Positions 15,345 through 24,127 of a stretch of 64,000 nucleotides of DNA are shown here, piece by piece (position 1 is the stretch's first letter; the number at the start of each line of letters is the position of its first letter). The translations under genes and the position numbers were made by a program. The stretch is from Bin87 sp965261925 (lineage in GTDB: Bacteria; Chloroflexota; Dehalococcoidia; Lucifugimonadales; UBA3495), in contig OZ253486.1 in assembly GCA_965261925.1 (NCBI GenBank), positions 2,542,001 to 2,606,000 on the forward strand, in the 5' to 3' direction. Under the pieces are notes generated by a model. It did no database searches and was not told where the DNA came from. It was given only the letters and a program-made list of their open reading frames with translations.

Positions 15345-16517
15345 ATGGAGTTCCAGCTCAGCACAGAAGACGCAGCGTTCCAGAGTAACCTGCAACAGTT
15401 TATCGCCGACGAATACGTCCCGGAATGGGAATTGGGAGAACGGGCCTCCACCGAGGAAAATTGGCAGCGGACCCTGGACGTGCGGCGCAAGCTGGCTGAC
15501 CATGGGTGGCTGACCATGCACTGGCCGGAAGAGTACGGAGGCCAGAAGGCATCCCCGGTTCGTACGGCCATCTTCAACGAAGCGATGACATACCATCGTG
15601 CTCCGGGGCGAGACAACTTCGGCGTCAGGATGATGGGCGCGACGTTGATGATCCACGGTACCGACGATCAGAAAGCCGAGCACCTGCCGCCCGTAGCCAA
15701 GGGCGAGGTCCAGTGGTGTCAGGGTTACAGCGAGCCGGAATCGGGCTCCGACCTGGCATCGTTGAGCACGCGCGCCATCCGAGATGGTGACGAGTTCGTG
15801 GTCAACGGCAGCAAGATCTGGACATCCATGGGTCACCGGGGCGACTGGATTATGCTGTTGACCCGGACCGACACCGATGCGCCCAAACACCGGGGAATCA
15901 GCTTCTTCCTGGTTGATATGAAAACGCCCGGGATCGAGGTCCGACCGATCATCAACATGGGCGGCCGGCACGAGTTCAACCAGGTGATTTTCGATAACGT
16001 TCGAGTTCCAGCGCGGAACATCGTAGGAGAGGAGAATCGTGGTTGGTACGTTGCGGTGACGTTGCTGGACTTTGAGCGGTCGGGCATCGATTACTCAGCG
16101 GCGGCCCGGCGTCATCTCGACGATACGCGCCAGTGGGCGGACGGCATCAGCAGGAACGGCAAGCCGCTCAGCCAGGAACCGTGGGTGCGCAACGTGCTGG
16201 CGGACCGGTATATCGAGTGCGAGGTGGCACGACTGATCGCGTACAACGTGGCCTGGATGCAGGGCGAGGGGCTGGTGCCCAACAAGGAAGCCTCAATGTC
16301 CAAAGTGTTCGGCAGCGAGACGGTGCAGCGAACCACGGCTTCCTGCCTGGAGGTCATGGGGATGTACGGCGGTTTGCGGGACGACAAATGGACGCCGATG
16401 GAAGCGGATATGCAGGAGCACTGGCTCCGCGCGTTCTCCCACACCATAGCCGCCGGCACCAGCGAGGTCCAACGCAATATCATCGCATCCCGCGGACTGG
16501 GCCTCCCCCGAGGTTAG
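15345..16517 (+). CDS. Acyl-CoA dehydrogenase
   Basis: A 390-aa FAD enzyme that introduces the alpha-beta double bond in an acyl-CoA. Signature segments are WCQGYSEPESGSDLASL (FAD/substrate region), GSKIWTSMGHRGDWIMLLTRTD, VRVPARNIVGEENRGWYVAV, and the C-terminal helix region SHTIAAGTSEVQRNIIASRGLGLPR. The ATG at 15345 is preceded by TAGGAG. It fits with the SDR upstream and the enoyl-CoA hydratase-family gene downstream, but the chain-length or substrate class cannot be read. Confidence 0.92.
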   Translation: MEFQLSTEDAAFQSNLQQFIADEYVPEWELGERASTEENWQRTLDVRRKLADHGWLTMHWPEEYGGQKASPVRTAIFNEAMTYHRAPGRDNFGVRMMGATLMIHGTDDQKAEHLPPVAKGEVQWCQGYSEPESGSDLASLSTRAIRDGDEFVVNGSKIWTSMGHRGDWIMLLTRTDTDAPKHRGISFFLVDMKTPGIEVRPIINMGGRHEFNQVIFDNVRVPARNIVGEENRGWYVAVTLLDFERSGIDYSAAARRHLDDTRQWADGISRNGKPLSQEPWVRNVLADRYIECEVARLIAYNVAWMQGEGLVPNKEASMSKVFGSETVQRTTASCLEVMGMYGGLRDDKWTPMEADMQEHWLRAFSHTIAAGTSEVQRNIIASRGLGLPRG

Positions 16518-16557
16518 CTATTACCGTTGATGCCTGGTGGATGTCGGCGCACGCGGA

Positions 16558-16731
16558 ATGCAGTTGCCGGGTTCCGTCAGCGGGCTGGTTGAACGAGACA
16601 AGTATGCCGTCGATAGGCTTCTGAATATTCCGCACGGCCGCGATCTTGCCGTCAGGACAGTCTGGATAATCGAAACTAGAGAAACCCGGCCCAGGTTGGT
16701 CACGGCGTACCCGAGTGTGAGGCAGAAATGA
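16558..16731 (+). pseudogene. Shrunken DUF6883-like gene (internal deletion)
   Basis: The 57-residue frame begins like DUF6883 proteins (MQLPGSVSGLVERDKYAVDRLLN) and ends like their last strand (VRTVWIIETRETRPRLVTAYP). The central part, about half of the usual roughly 110 residues, is missing. It directly precedes and overlaps by four bases a DUF4926 gene, the arrangement I recall for these two families. I call it a remnant with an in-frame deletion. The family assignment rests on recalled consensus, not a search. Confidence 0.5.
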
Positions 16732-16961
16732 TCTCAGAACACGATCGCGTTGTGCTCATTTCAGACATCGTCGGCGAAGCGGTTAGGGCTGGTGACGTCG
16801 GCACTGTGGTGCATATTTATCCTCAGCATGCCGCATATGAAGTGGAGTTTTTCTCGCTGGACGGGCAAACGTTCACCGTGGCCACAGTCGAGCGGACACT
16901 GGTTCGACCGGTGAATGGATTGGATGTTGCCCATGCCAGGACCGTTTCTGCGTCGGCCTGA
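16728..16961 (+). CDS. DUF4926 domain protein
   Basis: A 77-aa protein with the DUF4926 pattern: EHDRVVLISDIVGEAVRAGDVGTVVHIY, then YEVEFFSLDGQTFTVATVE and VRPV. This is an SH3-like small beta fold. It overlaps the DUF6883-like frame by four bases (ATGA), so the two are co-translated. The family is commonly found beside DUF6883 in what may be toxin-antitoxin-like or modular pairs. Its own function is not established. Confidence 0.72.
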   Translation: MISEHDRVVLISDIVGEAVRAGDVGTVVHIYPQHAAYEVEFFSLDGQTFTVATVERTLVRPVNGLDVAHARTVSASA

Positions 16962-17013
16962 GCCAGCGTTGGCTTGATCTCCCGCGACTAACACCAAATT
17001 GGATGGTTCCGTG

Positions 17014-17802
17014 ATGCCCGATGACTCCGCCAGCCAACCCGTTCTGTACGCTCTTGATTCCGAGGGGGTCGCCACCCTGACCCTGAACAACCCGGAGCGG
17101 CGCAACGCGCTGTCGTCGCCGACGCTGGAAGCATTGGAAGGCTTGCTGGCGCAGATGGCCGGCGACCCGGCGGTGCGTGTCGTGGTACTGCGCTCGGAAG
17201 GGCCGGTGTTCAGCTCGGGACACGACCTGAATGAGCTCGTCGACGGCGACGCCGATGACTACACCCCGGTGTTTGAAGCCTGCGCCCGGGTGATGGAGGG
17301 GATCCGGCTGCTTCCCAAACCGGTGATCGCGCAGGTGCAGGGTCTGGCCACGGCGGCCGGATGCCAACTGGTGGCGACCTGCGACATCGCGGTGGCAGCT
17401 GACACGGCGGCGTTTGCCACGCCGGGCGTGCAGATCGGCCTGTTCTGCACCACGCCGGGAGTTGCGGTGGCGCGGTCGGTGATGCCGAAAAAGGCGATGG
17501 AGATGCTGCTGACGGGGCGTCCGATTTCGGCGCAGGAAGCGTTGGAGTTCGGACTCATCAGCAGGATTGCGCCAGCGGACCAGTTGGGAGAACAAGTTAC
17601 GGAGTTGGCGCAGCAAATAGCGTCGGCCAGCGCGCACACATTGGCGTTGGGCAAGTCGGCGTTTTACCAGCAGATTGAAATGGACCGGCCATCCGCGTAC
17701 CAGTTTGCCAGCAAGGTCATGGTGGACAACCTGCTTGCGGACGATGCCAAAGAGGGCATTTCGGCGTTCCTAGAAAAGCGGCAACCGGTGTGGACGACCT
17801 GA
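17014..17802 (+). CDS. Enoyl-CoA hydratase/isomerase family protein (ECHDC3-like)
   Basis: A 262-aa crotonase-fold protein. Segments are TLNNPERRNALSS, the oxyanion-hole strand PVFSSGHDLNE, a second CoA-binding loop ATAAGCQLVATCDIAVAAD, and TPGVQIGLFCTTPGVAVAR. The last segment and SGHDL are typical of the ECHDC3-like branch, which differs at the usual catalytic Glu positions, so classical hydratase activity is not assured. The ATG at 17014 is chosen over a TTG 15 bases upstream. It is in the same direction as the acyl-CoA dehydrogenase gene. Confidence 0.87.
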   Translation: MPDDSASQPVLYALDSEGVATLTLNNPERRNALSSPTLEALEGLLAQMAGDPAVRVVVLRSEGPVFSSGHDLNELVDGDADDYTPVFEACARVMEGIRLLPKPVIAQVQGLATAAGCQLVATCDIAVAADTAAFATPGVQIGLFCTTPGVAVARSVMPKKAMEMLLTGRPISAQEALEFGLISRIAPADQLGEQVTELAQQIASASAHTLALGKSAFYQQIEMDRPSAYQFASKVMVDNLLADDAKEGISAFLEKRQPVWTT

Positions 17803-17820
17803 CGGTCACCAGAGGAAATC

Positions 17821-18339
17821 ATGGCACTGAAAGAGTTTATCAAGGGGTCGTTCGACGCCAATTGGGAGTGGCTGGTCCGTTATGTTGACGGGCTGACCCA
17901 GGAGGAGATCGAGTTCGTTCCCAACGAGCAGTGCCACTCAATCGGGTTCATCGTGTGGCATTATGGGCGGGCGTTAGACATGTGGGTCCAGTCGCTGGCG
18001 AAGCAAGAGCCACAGCTCTACGAACGGGAGTGGGCGGAGCGTCTCGGCTTCGCGCCGGAGCCGATGAACGTAGGGTTCGGCTACAGCGTCGAGGACCTGG
18101 TCAGTTGGCATTGTCCCGGGAAGGCCCTGTTGATGGAGTACGCCGATGTGGCCCGCAACAACCTGCTCGATTTTCTGAGCGGGCACGACGACGACACGCT
18201 GGTGAGCACCCAGATGACCAACCGCCGGGGCGAGGGCATGGCGGTGGCGGACATGTTCCGCCTGCTCATCTGGGAGGTGAACCAGCACGGCGGCCAGGCC
18301 GGCTACCTGCGAGGGATGCAGCGCGGCCTGAACCAGTAG
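17821..18339 (+). CDS. DinB-family putative metalloenzyme
   Basis: A 172-aa four-helix protein of the DinB/YfiT-like superfamily. It has the expected spaced histidines: near FIVWHYGRALDMW (first), in DLVSWHC, and at EVNQHGGQAGYLRGM (C-terminal H-x3-G-x2-R motif). AGGAAATC precedes the ATG. Members use a metal site for varied reactions such as thiol-dependent transferases; the specific reaction here is unknown. A hairpin terminator follows the gene. Confidence 0.82.
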   Translation: MALKEFIKGSFDANWEWLVRYVDGLTQEEIEFVPNEQCHSIGFIVWHYGRALDMWVQSLAKQEPQLYEREWAERLGFAPEPMNVGFGYSVEDLVSWHCPGKALLMEYADVARNNLLDFLSGHDDDTLVSTQMTNRRGEGMAVADMFRLLIWEVNQHGGQAGYLRGMQRGLNQ

Positions 18340-18362
18340 ACCAGTGAAGATCGATGGCGTTG

Positions 18363-18395
18363 GGGGCGAATTACCGTTCGCCCCTACTCTTTTTA
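18363..18395 (+). terminator. Rho-independent terminator after the DinB gene
   Basis: A perfect 8-bp stem (ggggcgaa / ttcgcccc) with a 6-base loop is followed by tactcttttt. It lies 24 bases after the DinB stop and ends 18 bases before the next ATG. Confidence 0.8.
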
Positions 18396-18412
18396 CGCAC
18401 GGAGGCACCAGA

Positions 18413-19597
18413 ATGGCATCCAGCAGCCTGCGATACCGTTATAACCCGCTGCACCAGGACATTATCTGCGCGGAGACTGCGATCAACGACCTGGCGGCGA
18501 CGGTGGACAGCCTCGGCGCCAGCCGGGCGATGATAACCTGCGGGCCCACGATTCTGTCGGCTTGCGACGTGGTACCGCGCGTCCAGGAGGCGCTGGGATC
18601 GAGATACGTTGGGACGTATTCGGGTGTAGCGCCCCATTCGCCGGTGGACACTGTCGAAGCCGGTGCAGCGATGGCGCAGGAGACCCAGCCGGACATCTTC
18701 ATCAGCGTCGGCGGCGGCAGCACCCACGACACTACCAAGGCGATGGCCGTGCTTCTCGCGGAGGGTGGCGACATTCGCGACTATGCCATCATCTTTGAGC
18801 CGCCGGACAAGATCACGGTGCCGCCCACACCGTCGCCCAAGCTCCCAATCCTGAGCGTGCCGACCACCATGGGATGCGCGGAGTTCAGCCGTGGCGGGGG
18901 CGGCGTGACTGACCACAGCCAGGGGCGCAAGCTCAGCATCGCGGGGGATGGGGTGACCCATCGCACGGTGGTCATCGATGGCCAGGCGCTGGCAACCACG
19001 CCGCTGCGCATCCTCGTATCCACGGCAATCGGCCAGCTCCGCATCGCGGTTGAAACGGTGTATTCCACGGGTCACAATCCGATTGGCGACGGCATGGCTC
19101 TGCACGCAATCCGCCTGCTGTTTGAAAACTTGCCCCGTTGCAAGGACGGCGACATCGACACGCTGCTGGCCACCAAGACCGCCTGCGCCATGGCGTCGTT
19201 GGCGTCCTTTGGCGGGCTTGGGTTGAACACCGCCACCTGTCATCACGTGGGCGGGTTGTATGACGTGCCCCACGGCGAGGCCAACGCGATCCTCCTACCT
19301 CACACCATGCGGTACAACCTGGACGCGTGCGCCGACCGTCAACGGCTGATCGCGGAGGCCATTGGGGTCGCCAGCAGCACGATGACGGACGAGGAAGCCG
19401 GGTTGGCCGCCGCCGACGCGGTGGACGGATTGTGCCGGGAGCTGGAATTGCCGCGCACTCTGCGAGAGGTGGGCGTTCCCGAGGACGGGCTGGAGTACAT
19501 CGCGACGGCCACGCTGCAAGACCGGAGCCTGAGCACCAACCCCAAGCCCGTCATCGACGCCGGGCCGATCATGGAAGTGCTGGGCGCGGCCTACTGA
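18413..19597 (+). CDS. Iron-containing alcohol dehydrogenase family protein (maleylacetate-reductase-like)
   Basis: A 394-aa group III dehydrogenase. The nucleotide-binding region is FISVGGGSTHDTTKAMAV, followed by LSVPTTMGCAEFS. The metal-binding histidines appear in TCHHVGGLYDVPHGEANAILLPHTMRYN. The ATG at 18413 has GGAGG eight bases upstream. Length and order fit the Fe-ADH/maleylacetate reductase group, which reduces aldehydes, ketones or maleylacetate with NAD(P)H. It follows the DinB terminator and converges on the S9 peptidase gene with an 8-base gap. Confidence 0.87.
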   Translation: MASSSLRYRYNPLHQDIICAETAINDLAATVDSLGASRAMITCGPTILSACDVVPRVQEALGSRYVGTYSGVAPHSPVDTVEAGAAMAQETQPDIFISVGGGSTHDTTKAMAVLLAEGGDIRDYAIIFEPPDKITVPPTPSPKLPILSVPTTMGCAEFSRGGGGVTDHSQGRKLSIAGDGVTHRTVVIDGQALATTPLRILVSTAIGQLRIAVETVYSTGHNPIGDGMALHAIRLLFENLPRCKDGDIDTLLATKTACAMASLASFGGLGLNTATCHHVGGLYDVPHGEANAILLPHTMRYNLDACADRQRLIAEAIGVASSTMTDEEAGLAAADAVDGLCRELELPRTLREVGVPEDGLEYIATATLQDRSLSTNPKPVIDAGPIMEVLGAAY

Positions 19598-19605
19598 CGG
19601 GCAAT

Positions 19606-21549
19606 CTATAGGTTCTCGATCTGCACGGGTTCCACCGGGTCGGCGAGGTCGAAGCGGAAGACCCGGGAATAGAAGTAGAGCTCGGCTTCCAGGGCGCGCT
19701 TGATGTTTTGGGCGCGGCGGAAGCCGTGCTGCTCGCCTTCGAAGGGCAGATAGGCGCACGGGATGCCCTTGGACCGCACGGCGGCGAACATCATCTCGGC
19801 CTGATTGGGCGGGACGATACGGTCTTCCAATCCCTGGAAAAGGATGATTGGACAGGACAGTCCTTCGGGGTGGTGGATCGGTGAGCGGGTTCGATAGGTC
19901 TCGGCCCCCTCGGGGTAGGGAGCGACCAGGCGGTCGAGATAACGCGACTCGAACTTATGGGTATCCTCAGCCAGGGCGGTGAGGTCGGAAACACCGTAGT
20001 AGCTGGCGCCGGCGGCAAACACGTTGCGGAAGGCCAGCGCGGCCAGGGTGGTATAGCCGCCGGCGCTGCCGCCCCGGATGGCCAGTCGGCTGCCGTCGGC
20101 CAGGTGCTGGTGTACCAGGTGCAGGGCGGCGTTGGCGCAGTCGTCCACGTCAACGACGCCCCAGTTTCCGTTGAGCAGTTGCCGGTAGGCCCGGCCGTAT
20201 CCGACGCTGCCGCCGTAATCGACGTCCACGACGGCGAACCCCCGGGTCGTCCAGTATTGAACGGACAGTTCGAGGGCGCCGGACGCGGCCGCCGTCGGAC
20301 CGCCGTGGCTGAGGGTCAGCAGCGGGGGCAGGGTACCGTCAGGCGCAGCGTACTCCGGGTTCCGTGGCGCATAGTACAAAGCGTGAGCGGGGCGGCCGTC
20401 GGTGGACGGGAATTCGATGGTTTGGGCGGGCGAGATGTAGTCGTCGGAGATCTCGGCGGTGGATGACTGGCGCACGGTGTCCCATTCGCCGGTGCGAAGG
20501 TTGGCTCGAATCAGGGACAAAGGACGGGTGGAGTCGCCGGCGATTACCGCGGCAGTGATTCCGGACACGGCCAGATCGCCTCGGCCCATCTCGCCGGCCG
20601 GGACGTTGACGGGTCTCATGGCGCCGGTGCCGGGGTCCAGCAGGTTCAGTGACCACGCGCCGCGACGGTTGATGGCGCAGACGATATTGCCGTTGGCCGC
20701 AAAGCCGTAGGTGTGGGAACCGAACACCCATTGGGGACGAGCGTATTCCGCGTCATCGGGATGGAGAGGCTCCGCGCCGTCGTTACCGAGTCGATAGAGG
20801 TTCCACCAGCCCGATTGATCGGCCACGAAGTGCAGAACGCCGTCGGGCGACCACTCGGGTTGGCACACGGACACGGCATCCCCGCCAGCAACCAGCGTGG
20901 CGTCGCCCAAGGTGCCGTCGTCCAGCACGGGAGCGGTCCAGAGATGCGTGCCGTCCCAAGGCATGTTGGGATGGTTCCAGGACATCCAGGCCAGGGTGGA
21001 GCCATCGGGGCTCAGTCGCGGCGAGGACACGAAGTCCCAACCATCAAAGAGGACGGTCTGCTCGCCCGGACCGTCGGCGGGTACGGCAGCGACGGTGTTG
21101 ACGATGTTGTCGGGGTCGGAATGATCCTCGCGGACGCAGATGAGGCGGTCGCGCGCGCGGTCGAGCACGGCGTCGGCGTAGCGCAACGGAGCGTCGGGAG
21201 TGATGGCACGAGCGTCTGCGCCGGGATCCTGGCGGTAGATGCGCTGGTCGTCGAAATTCGAGAACCACACGGTTCCGGCGTCGGCGAGCCAGGCACCACC
21301 GCCGTACTCGTGGACGCGGGTGCGGGCGTTGAATGGCGCCGGATTGACGTCGGAGACCGTGCCGTCCGGTTCCAGGCGGACGATGACGTAGCGCCCGCCT
21401 TCTGAAGGCCGGGACTCAGTCCAAAGGATGGCGGCGCCGTCGATTGCCACGCTGCCGATACCGATGGACTCAGCGACTATGGCGTCGGCGGTGATCGGCG
21501 AATGCCAGGAACCGTAGGGGGCGATGATTGGAGTTGGAGGGTTGGTCAA
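19606..21549 (-). CDS. Prolyl-oligopeptidase-family (S9) serine peptidase
   Basis: A 647-aa protein with an N-terminal beta-propeller of WD40/PD40-type repeats (for example SPRLSPDGSTLAWMSWNHPN) and a C-terminal alpha/beta-hydrolase. The catalytic serine is in IRGGSAGGYTTLAAL, the Asp in LEDRIVPPNQAE and the His in EGEQHGFRRA. It resembles dipeptidyl/acylaminoacyl peptidases. I choose TTG at 21549, preceded by GGAGAC, because upstream ATGs (21582, 21642) lie inside the dispersed element that ends at 21572, and related proteins begin near TPIIAPYGSW. Confidence 0.88.
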   Translation of the reverse strand: MTNPPTPIIAPYGSWHSPITADAIVAESIGIGSVAIDGAAILWTESRPSEGGRYVIVRLEPDGTVSDVNPAPFNARTRVHEYGGGAWLADAGTVWFSNFDDQRIYRQDPGADARAITPDAPLRYADAVLDRARDRLICVREDHSDPDNIVNTVAAVPADGPGEQTVLFDGWDFVSSPRLSPDGSTLAWMSWNHPNMPWDGTHLWTAPVLDDGTLGDATLVAGGDAVSVCQPEWSPDGVLHFVADQSGWWNLYRLGNDGAEPLHPDDAEYARPQWVFGSHTYGFAANGNIVCAINRRGAWSLNLLDPGTGAMRPVNVPAGEMGRGDLAVSGITAAVIAGDSTRPLSLIRANLRTGEWDTVRQSSTAEISDDYISPAQTIEFPSTDGRPAHALYYAPRNPEYAAPDGTLPPLLTLSHGGPTAAASGALELSVQYWTTRGFAVVDVDYGGSVGYGRAYRQLLNGNWGVVDVDDCANAALHLVHQHLADGSRLAIRGGSAGGYTTLAALAFRNVFAAGASYYGVSDLTALAEDTHKFESRYLDRLVAPYPEGAETYRTRSPIHHPEGLSCPIILFQGLEDRIVPPNQAEMMFAAVRSKGIPCAYLPFEGEQHGFRRAQNIKRALEAELYFYSRVFRFDLADPVEPVQIENL

Positions 21550-21571
21550 GGTAGGTCTCCGATCCTGCACG

Positions 21572-21733
21572 GTCAGGGCCATTTGGTTAGAGTCGTGGGA
21601 AATGATACGAGGAGGCGGCGGCAGGTCATCGGTTTGTGTCAAGAGGCATTGCTATGGCAACGAGATTGCCACGCTTCGCTCGCAATGACATTTGGGAAAA
21701 TGAACGGCATTGGGGATAACGAATGTCCCTGAC
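21572..21733 (+). mobile_element. Dispersed MITE-like element, copy 6
   Basis: A 162-bp copy with inverted ends GTCAGGGCCATTTGGTTA and TAACGAATGTCCCTGAC, and the core at 21657-21690. It sits 23 bases upstream of the S9 peptidase start and so lies in that gene's promoter region. The flanks ctgcacgg and ctgcgatg share only their first four bases, so any target duplication has decayed. An IS66-type end adjoins it on the right. Confidence 0.75.
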
Positions 21734-21769
21734 TGCGATGCCCAAATCGACTCAGGTCTGAACAGTTAC
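21732..21769 (+). mobile_element. Remnant of an IS66-derived miniature element
   Basis: The segment actgcgatgcccaaatcg, followed by actcaggtctgaacagttac, matches the reverse complement of the first 38 bases of MITE B. It ends in the same GTTAC terminus as the IS at 32442. Only this end is present. The rest is missing where the dispersed element abuts. Confidence 0.7.
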
Positions 21770-21818
21770 CTCCTATCTGGTCAGCCGAGAATGGGCGTCG
21801 GGGGTTGCGACACGCAAA

Positions 21819-22697
21819 TCAGGCGACGGCCGGCATGACTTCAGCGGCCACGGTCTCCATGGCGGGGAAAACCACTTCGGGGTCGCCCGAGTACGGGGAA
21901 ACCACGATGCGCGAGACGCCGATGTCGGCGTACGCCCGGGCGTTGGCGCGCATTTCGGCGGGCTCGGTACCGAGGGCGAAGCGGCCCGGCCGTCCGCCCT
22001 GCAACGGGACACTGACCGAAACTGGGATGGTGTCGGGGTCGCGGTCGGCGCGTTCGGCCTGCTCGTGCAGGTAGCGAATGCCCTGGGCCAGGTCCTCGGG
22101 CGGCATCGCTGTGGGGTGCCAACCGTCGCCGTGGCGGGCGGCCCGGCGAATGGCGGCGCGGCTGGTGCCGCCGATGATAAGCGGGATGCCTTCCGCACGA
22201 ACCGGACGCGGCGAAAACGCCATGCCTTCAAATTGGAAGAACCGGCCATTGTGACGCGGGTCGTCGTCGCACCAGAGGGTTTTCATTATGTCAATGGACT
22301 CGTCAGTGTAGGGCCCGCGCTCGGCGAAGGGCACGCCCATGGCTTCCAGCTCGGTGTCGATCACGCCCACGCCGACGCCGAGGGCGACACGGCCGCCGGA
22401 CAACTGGTCCAGCGTGGCGGCCTGCTTCGCCAGCCGCATCGGATTGTGGTAAGGCAGGACGAGCACGCTGGTGCCCAGGATGACCCGTTGAGTCTGGGCG
22501 GCGGCGAAGGTGAGGATGGTCAGCGGATCGTAGTAGGGCCGGGTTCCAATGCGCTCGTAAACGTAGCTGACGTTGAAAACGTGGTCACTGGCCCAAACCG
22601 AGTCGTAGCCGAGTTCCTCGGCGCGCGCCGCGACGCTGACGACATCCTGCACGTTGGTGAGACCCTGGTTGTTGGAGAGGGAAAAGCCGATGTTCAT
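21819..22697 (-). CDS. LLM-family F420/flavin-dependent oxidoreductase (1)
   Basis: A 292-aa luciferase-like TIM-barrel oxidoreductase. Family features are MNIGFSLSNN at the N-terminus, EELGYDSVWASDHV, LGTSVLVLPYHNPMRLAKQAATLDQLSGGRVALGVGVG, and IPLIIGGTSRAAIRRAARHGDGWHP. The pattern fits the F420-dependent subgroup, but the cofactor is not proven. It is transcribed with, and 26 bases after, the phosphotriesterase-family gene, which may point to a shared catabolic role. Confidence 0.86.
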   Translation of the reverse strand: MNIGFSLSNNQGLTNVQDVVSVAARAEELGYDSVWASDHVFNVSYVYERIGTRPYYDPLTILTFAAAQTQRVILGTSVLVLPYHNPMRLAKQAATLDQLSGGRVALGVGVGVIDTELEAMGVPFAERGPYTDESIDIMKTLWCDDDPRHNGRFFQFEGMAFSPRPVRAEGIPLIIGGTSRAAIRRAARHGDGWHPTAMPPEDLAQGIRYLHEQAERADRDPDTIPVSVSVPLQGGRPGRFALGTEPAEMRANARAYADIGVSRIVVSPYSGDPEVVFPAMETVAAEVMPAVA

Positions 22698-22723
22698 GGG
22701 GGACCTCGCAGCGGGCGTGGGGA

Positions 22724-23674
22724 TCAGTCTTCGAAGAAGCGCCGGGGGTTGTCGACCATCATGGCCTGGACATCGGCGTCGGCAGCGCCCAACTCAATGA
22801 GGCGGGGCAGGACGTTGCGGCTGATGAACAGGTAGCCGTCAGGATTGAATTCCTCGCGTTCCCGGCGCAGGTCTTCCGAAGGCTGCACCACAGGGGTCGA
22901 ATGGTCGTGGGACAGCATCAGGCGATGAGCCCAGCCGGCGTCGATGAGTTGCTTGACCACCTCGGTACGCCGCTCCCATTGAGGTGTCTCTGGGGTACGG
23001 CCACCGGGATAGCGGTCGAGGCCGAGCCACACGCCTTCCTCGAGGAGGCCGACCAGGTAACCGACATCGGTGTCGTCGTTGCTGTGGCCGATGTAGACCC
23101 GGTTGAGGTCAACGCCCTCCTCTCTCAAGATGCGCACCTGCTCCTCGCCGACCCGGTCGGGAGACCAGGTGTGGGTGCTGATGCGGGTACCGGTGGCGTT
23201 GCAGGCGCGTGCGGCGGCGCGCAGGATGATCTCCTCGTTTTCGGTGATGCCGCCCCGGTCGCTGGCAACCTTGATGATGCCGGCTTTCACGCCACTGTCC
23301 TCGATGCCCTCCTCGATTTCCTTGATGAACAGGGCGGCGACCCGATCCACGGGAGCGCCCCAGAAGATGCGCGGCACGGAGAGATGGTTCCCGGTGCAGG
23401 GGATGGCGTGGACACCGGAGCGCCGGCTGACCTCCTGCATCATGGCCACGTCGCGGCCAAGGTCGAAGGTGGTGACATCGATGATGGTGCGGACGCCGCC
23501 GGCGTGGGCTTCGGACAGGGCGGCCGTGGCCGCGTCGGCGATGGCCTGGCGGTCCTGGAACCCCGGGTAGGTTGCGGCCGCGCCGGCGGCGCCCAGGGTG
23601 ATGTGCTCGTGGCTGAGAGTGAAACCCATATCGGCGGAGTCGATCGGGCCGAGGACGGTGTTGACTTGTGACAT
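22724..23674 (-). CDS. Phosphotriesterase-family metal-dependent hydrolase
   Basis: A 316-aa amidohydrolase-superfamily TIM barrel. The binuclear metal ligands are all visible: TLSHEHI (H-x-H), the carboxylated lysine in GIIKVASD, ISTHTWS and YIGHSND (two further His), and the catalytic Asp in LSHDHST. Members hydrolyse lactones, phosphotriesters or related esters; lactonase activity is as likely as any. It lies upstream of LLM oxidoreductase 1 on the same strand and downstream of the DUF488 genes. Confidence 0.88.
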   Translation of the reverse strand: MSQVNTVLGPIDSADMGFTLSHEHITLGAAGAAATYPGFQDRQAIADAATAALSEAHAGGVRTIIDVTTFDLGRDVAMMQEVSRRSGVHAIPCTGNHLSVPRIFWGAPVDRVAALFIKEIEEGIEDSGVKAGIIKVASDRGGITENEEIILRAAARACNATGTRISTHTWSPDRVGEEQVRILREEGVDLNRVYIGHSNDDTDVGYLVGLLEEGVWLGLDRYPGGRTPETPQWERRTEVVKQLIDAGWAHRLMLSHDHSTPVVQPSEDLRREREEFNPDGYLFISRNVLPRLIELGAADADVQAMMVDNPRRFFED

Positions 23675-23689
23675 TCCGGTTGCCTCCGA

Positions 23690-24127
23690 CTATCCAAGGT
23701 GGACGATTTCGACGTTGCCCCAATGGCGCTGGAAATGCTCGGCGAGGAGGCGCCGGTGGCATTGTTCCGGCTTGTCCTCGCTGCACAGCAGGCAACTGTC
23801 GGCGATTATATCCTGCGGGATGGCGGCGCGAATGAGCCGGCGCTCAATCAAGGAGTGGAAGATGGGTTCGTATTCCTCCCAGGTGACGCGCTTCCCCCGG
23901 TAATCATCCAGCAGCGCGTCGGTTGGCGACAGGCGGGGCAGATGGACGTAGTCCATGTCGCACAGTTCGCGAAGAAACCAGGGGAGGTCGCGCTTTTTGG
24001 AGAAGCCGGCCAGCCCCGAGGTGTTGCGGAGACGCACGTCGACGACTCTTTTGGCGCCGGATTCTCGCAGCAGGCCGAAGAAGTCGGCGGCGGATTTTTT
24101 GGTGAAACCGATGGTGTAGAGCTTCAC
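23690..24127 (-). CDS. DUF488 family protein (intact copy)
   Basis: A 145-aa protein. Features are LYTIGFTKKSAADFFGLL at the start, VVDVRLRNTSGLAGFSKKRDL, and the C-terminal C-x2-C and ECHR-type motif (SCLLCSEDKPEQCHRRLLAEH). The start is GTG at 24127, which overlaps the upstream stop (GTGA) and has GGGAGGA at the right distance. The family has no settled function. It is translationally coupled to a truncated relative immediately upstream. Confidence 0.8.
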   Translation of the reverse strand: MKLYTIGFTKKSAADFFGLLRESGAKRVVDVRLRNTSGLAGFSKKRDLPWFLRELCDMDYVHLPRLSPTDALLDDYRGKRVTWEEYEPIFHSLIERRLIRAAIPQDIIADSCLLCSEDKPEQCHRRLLAEHFQRHWGNVEIVHLG

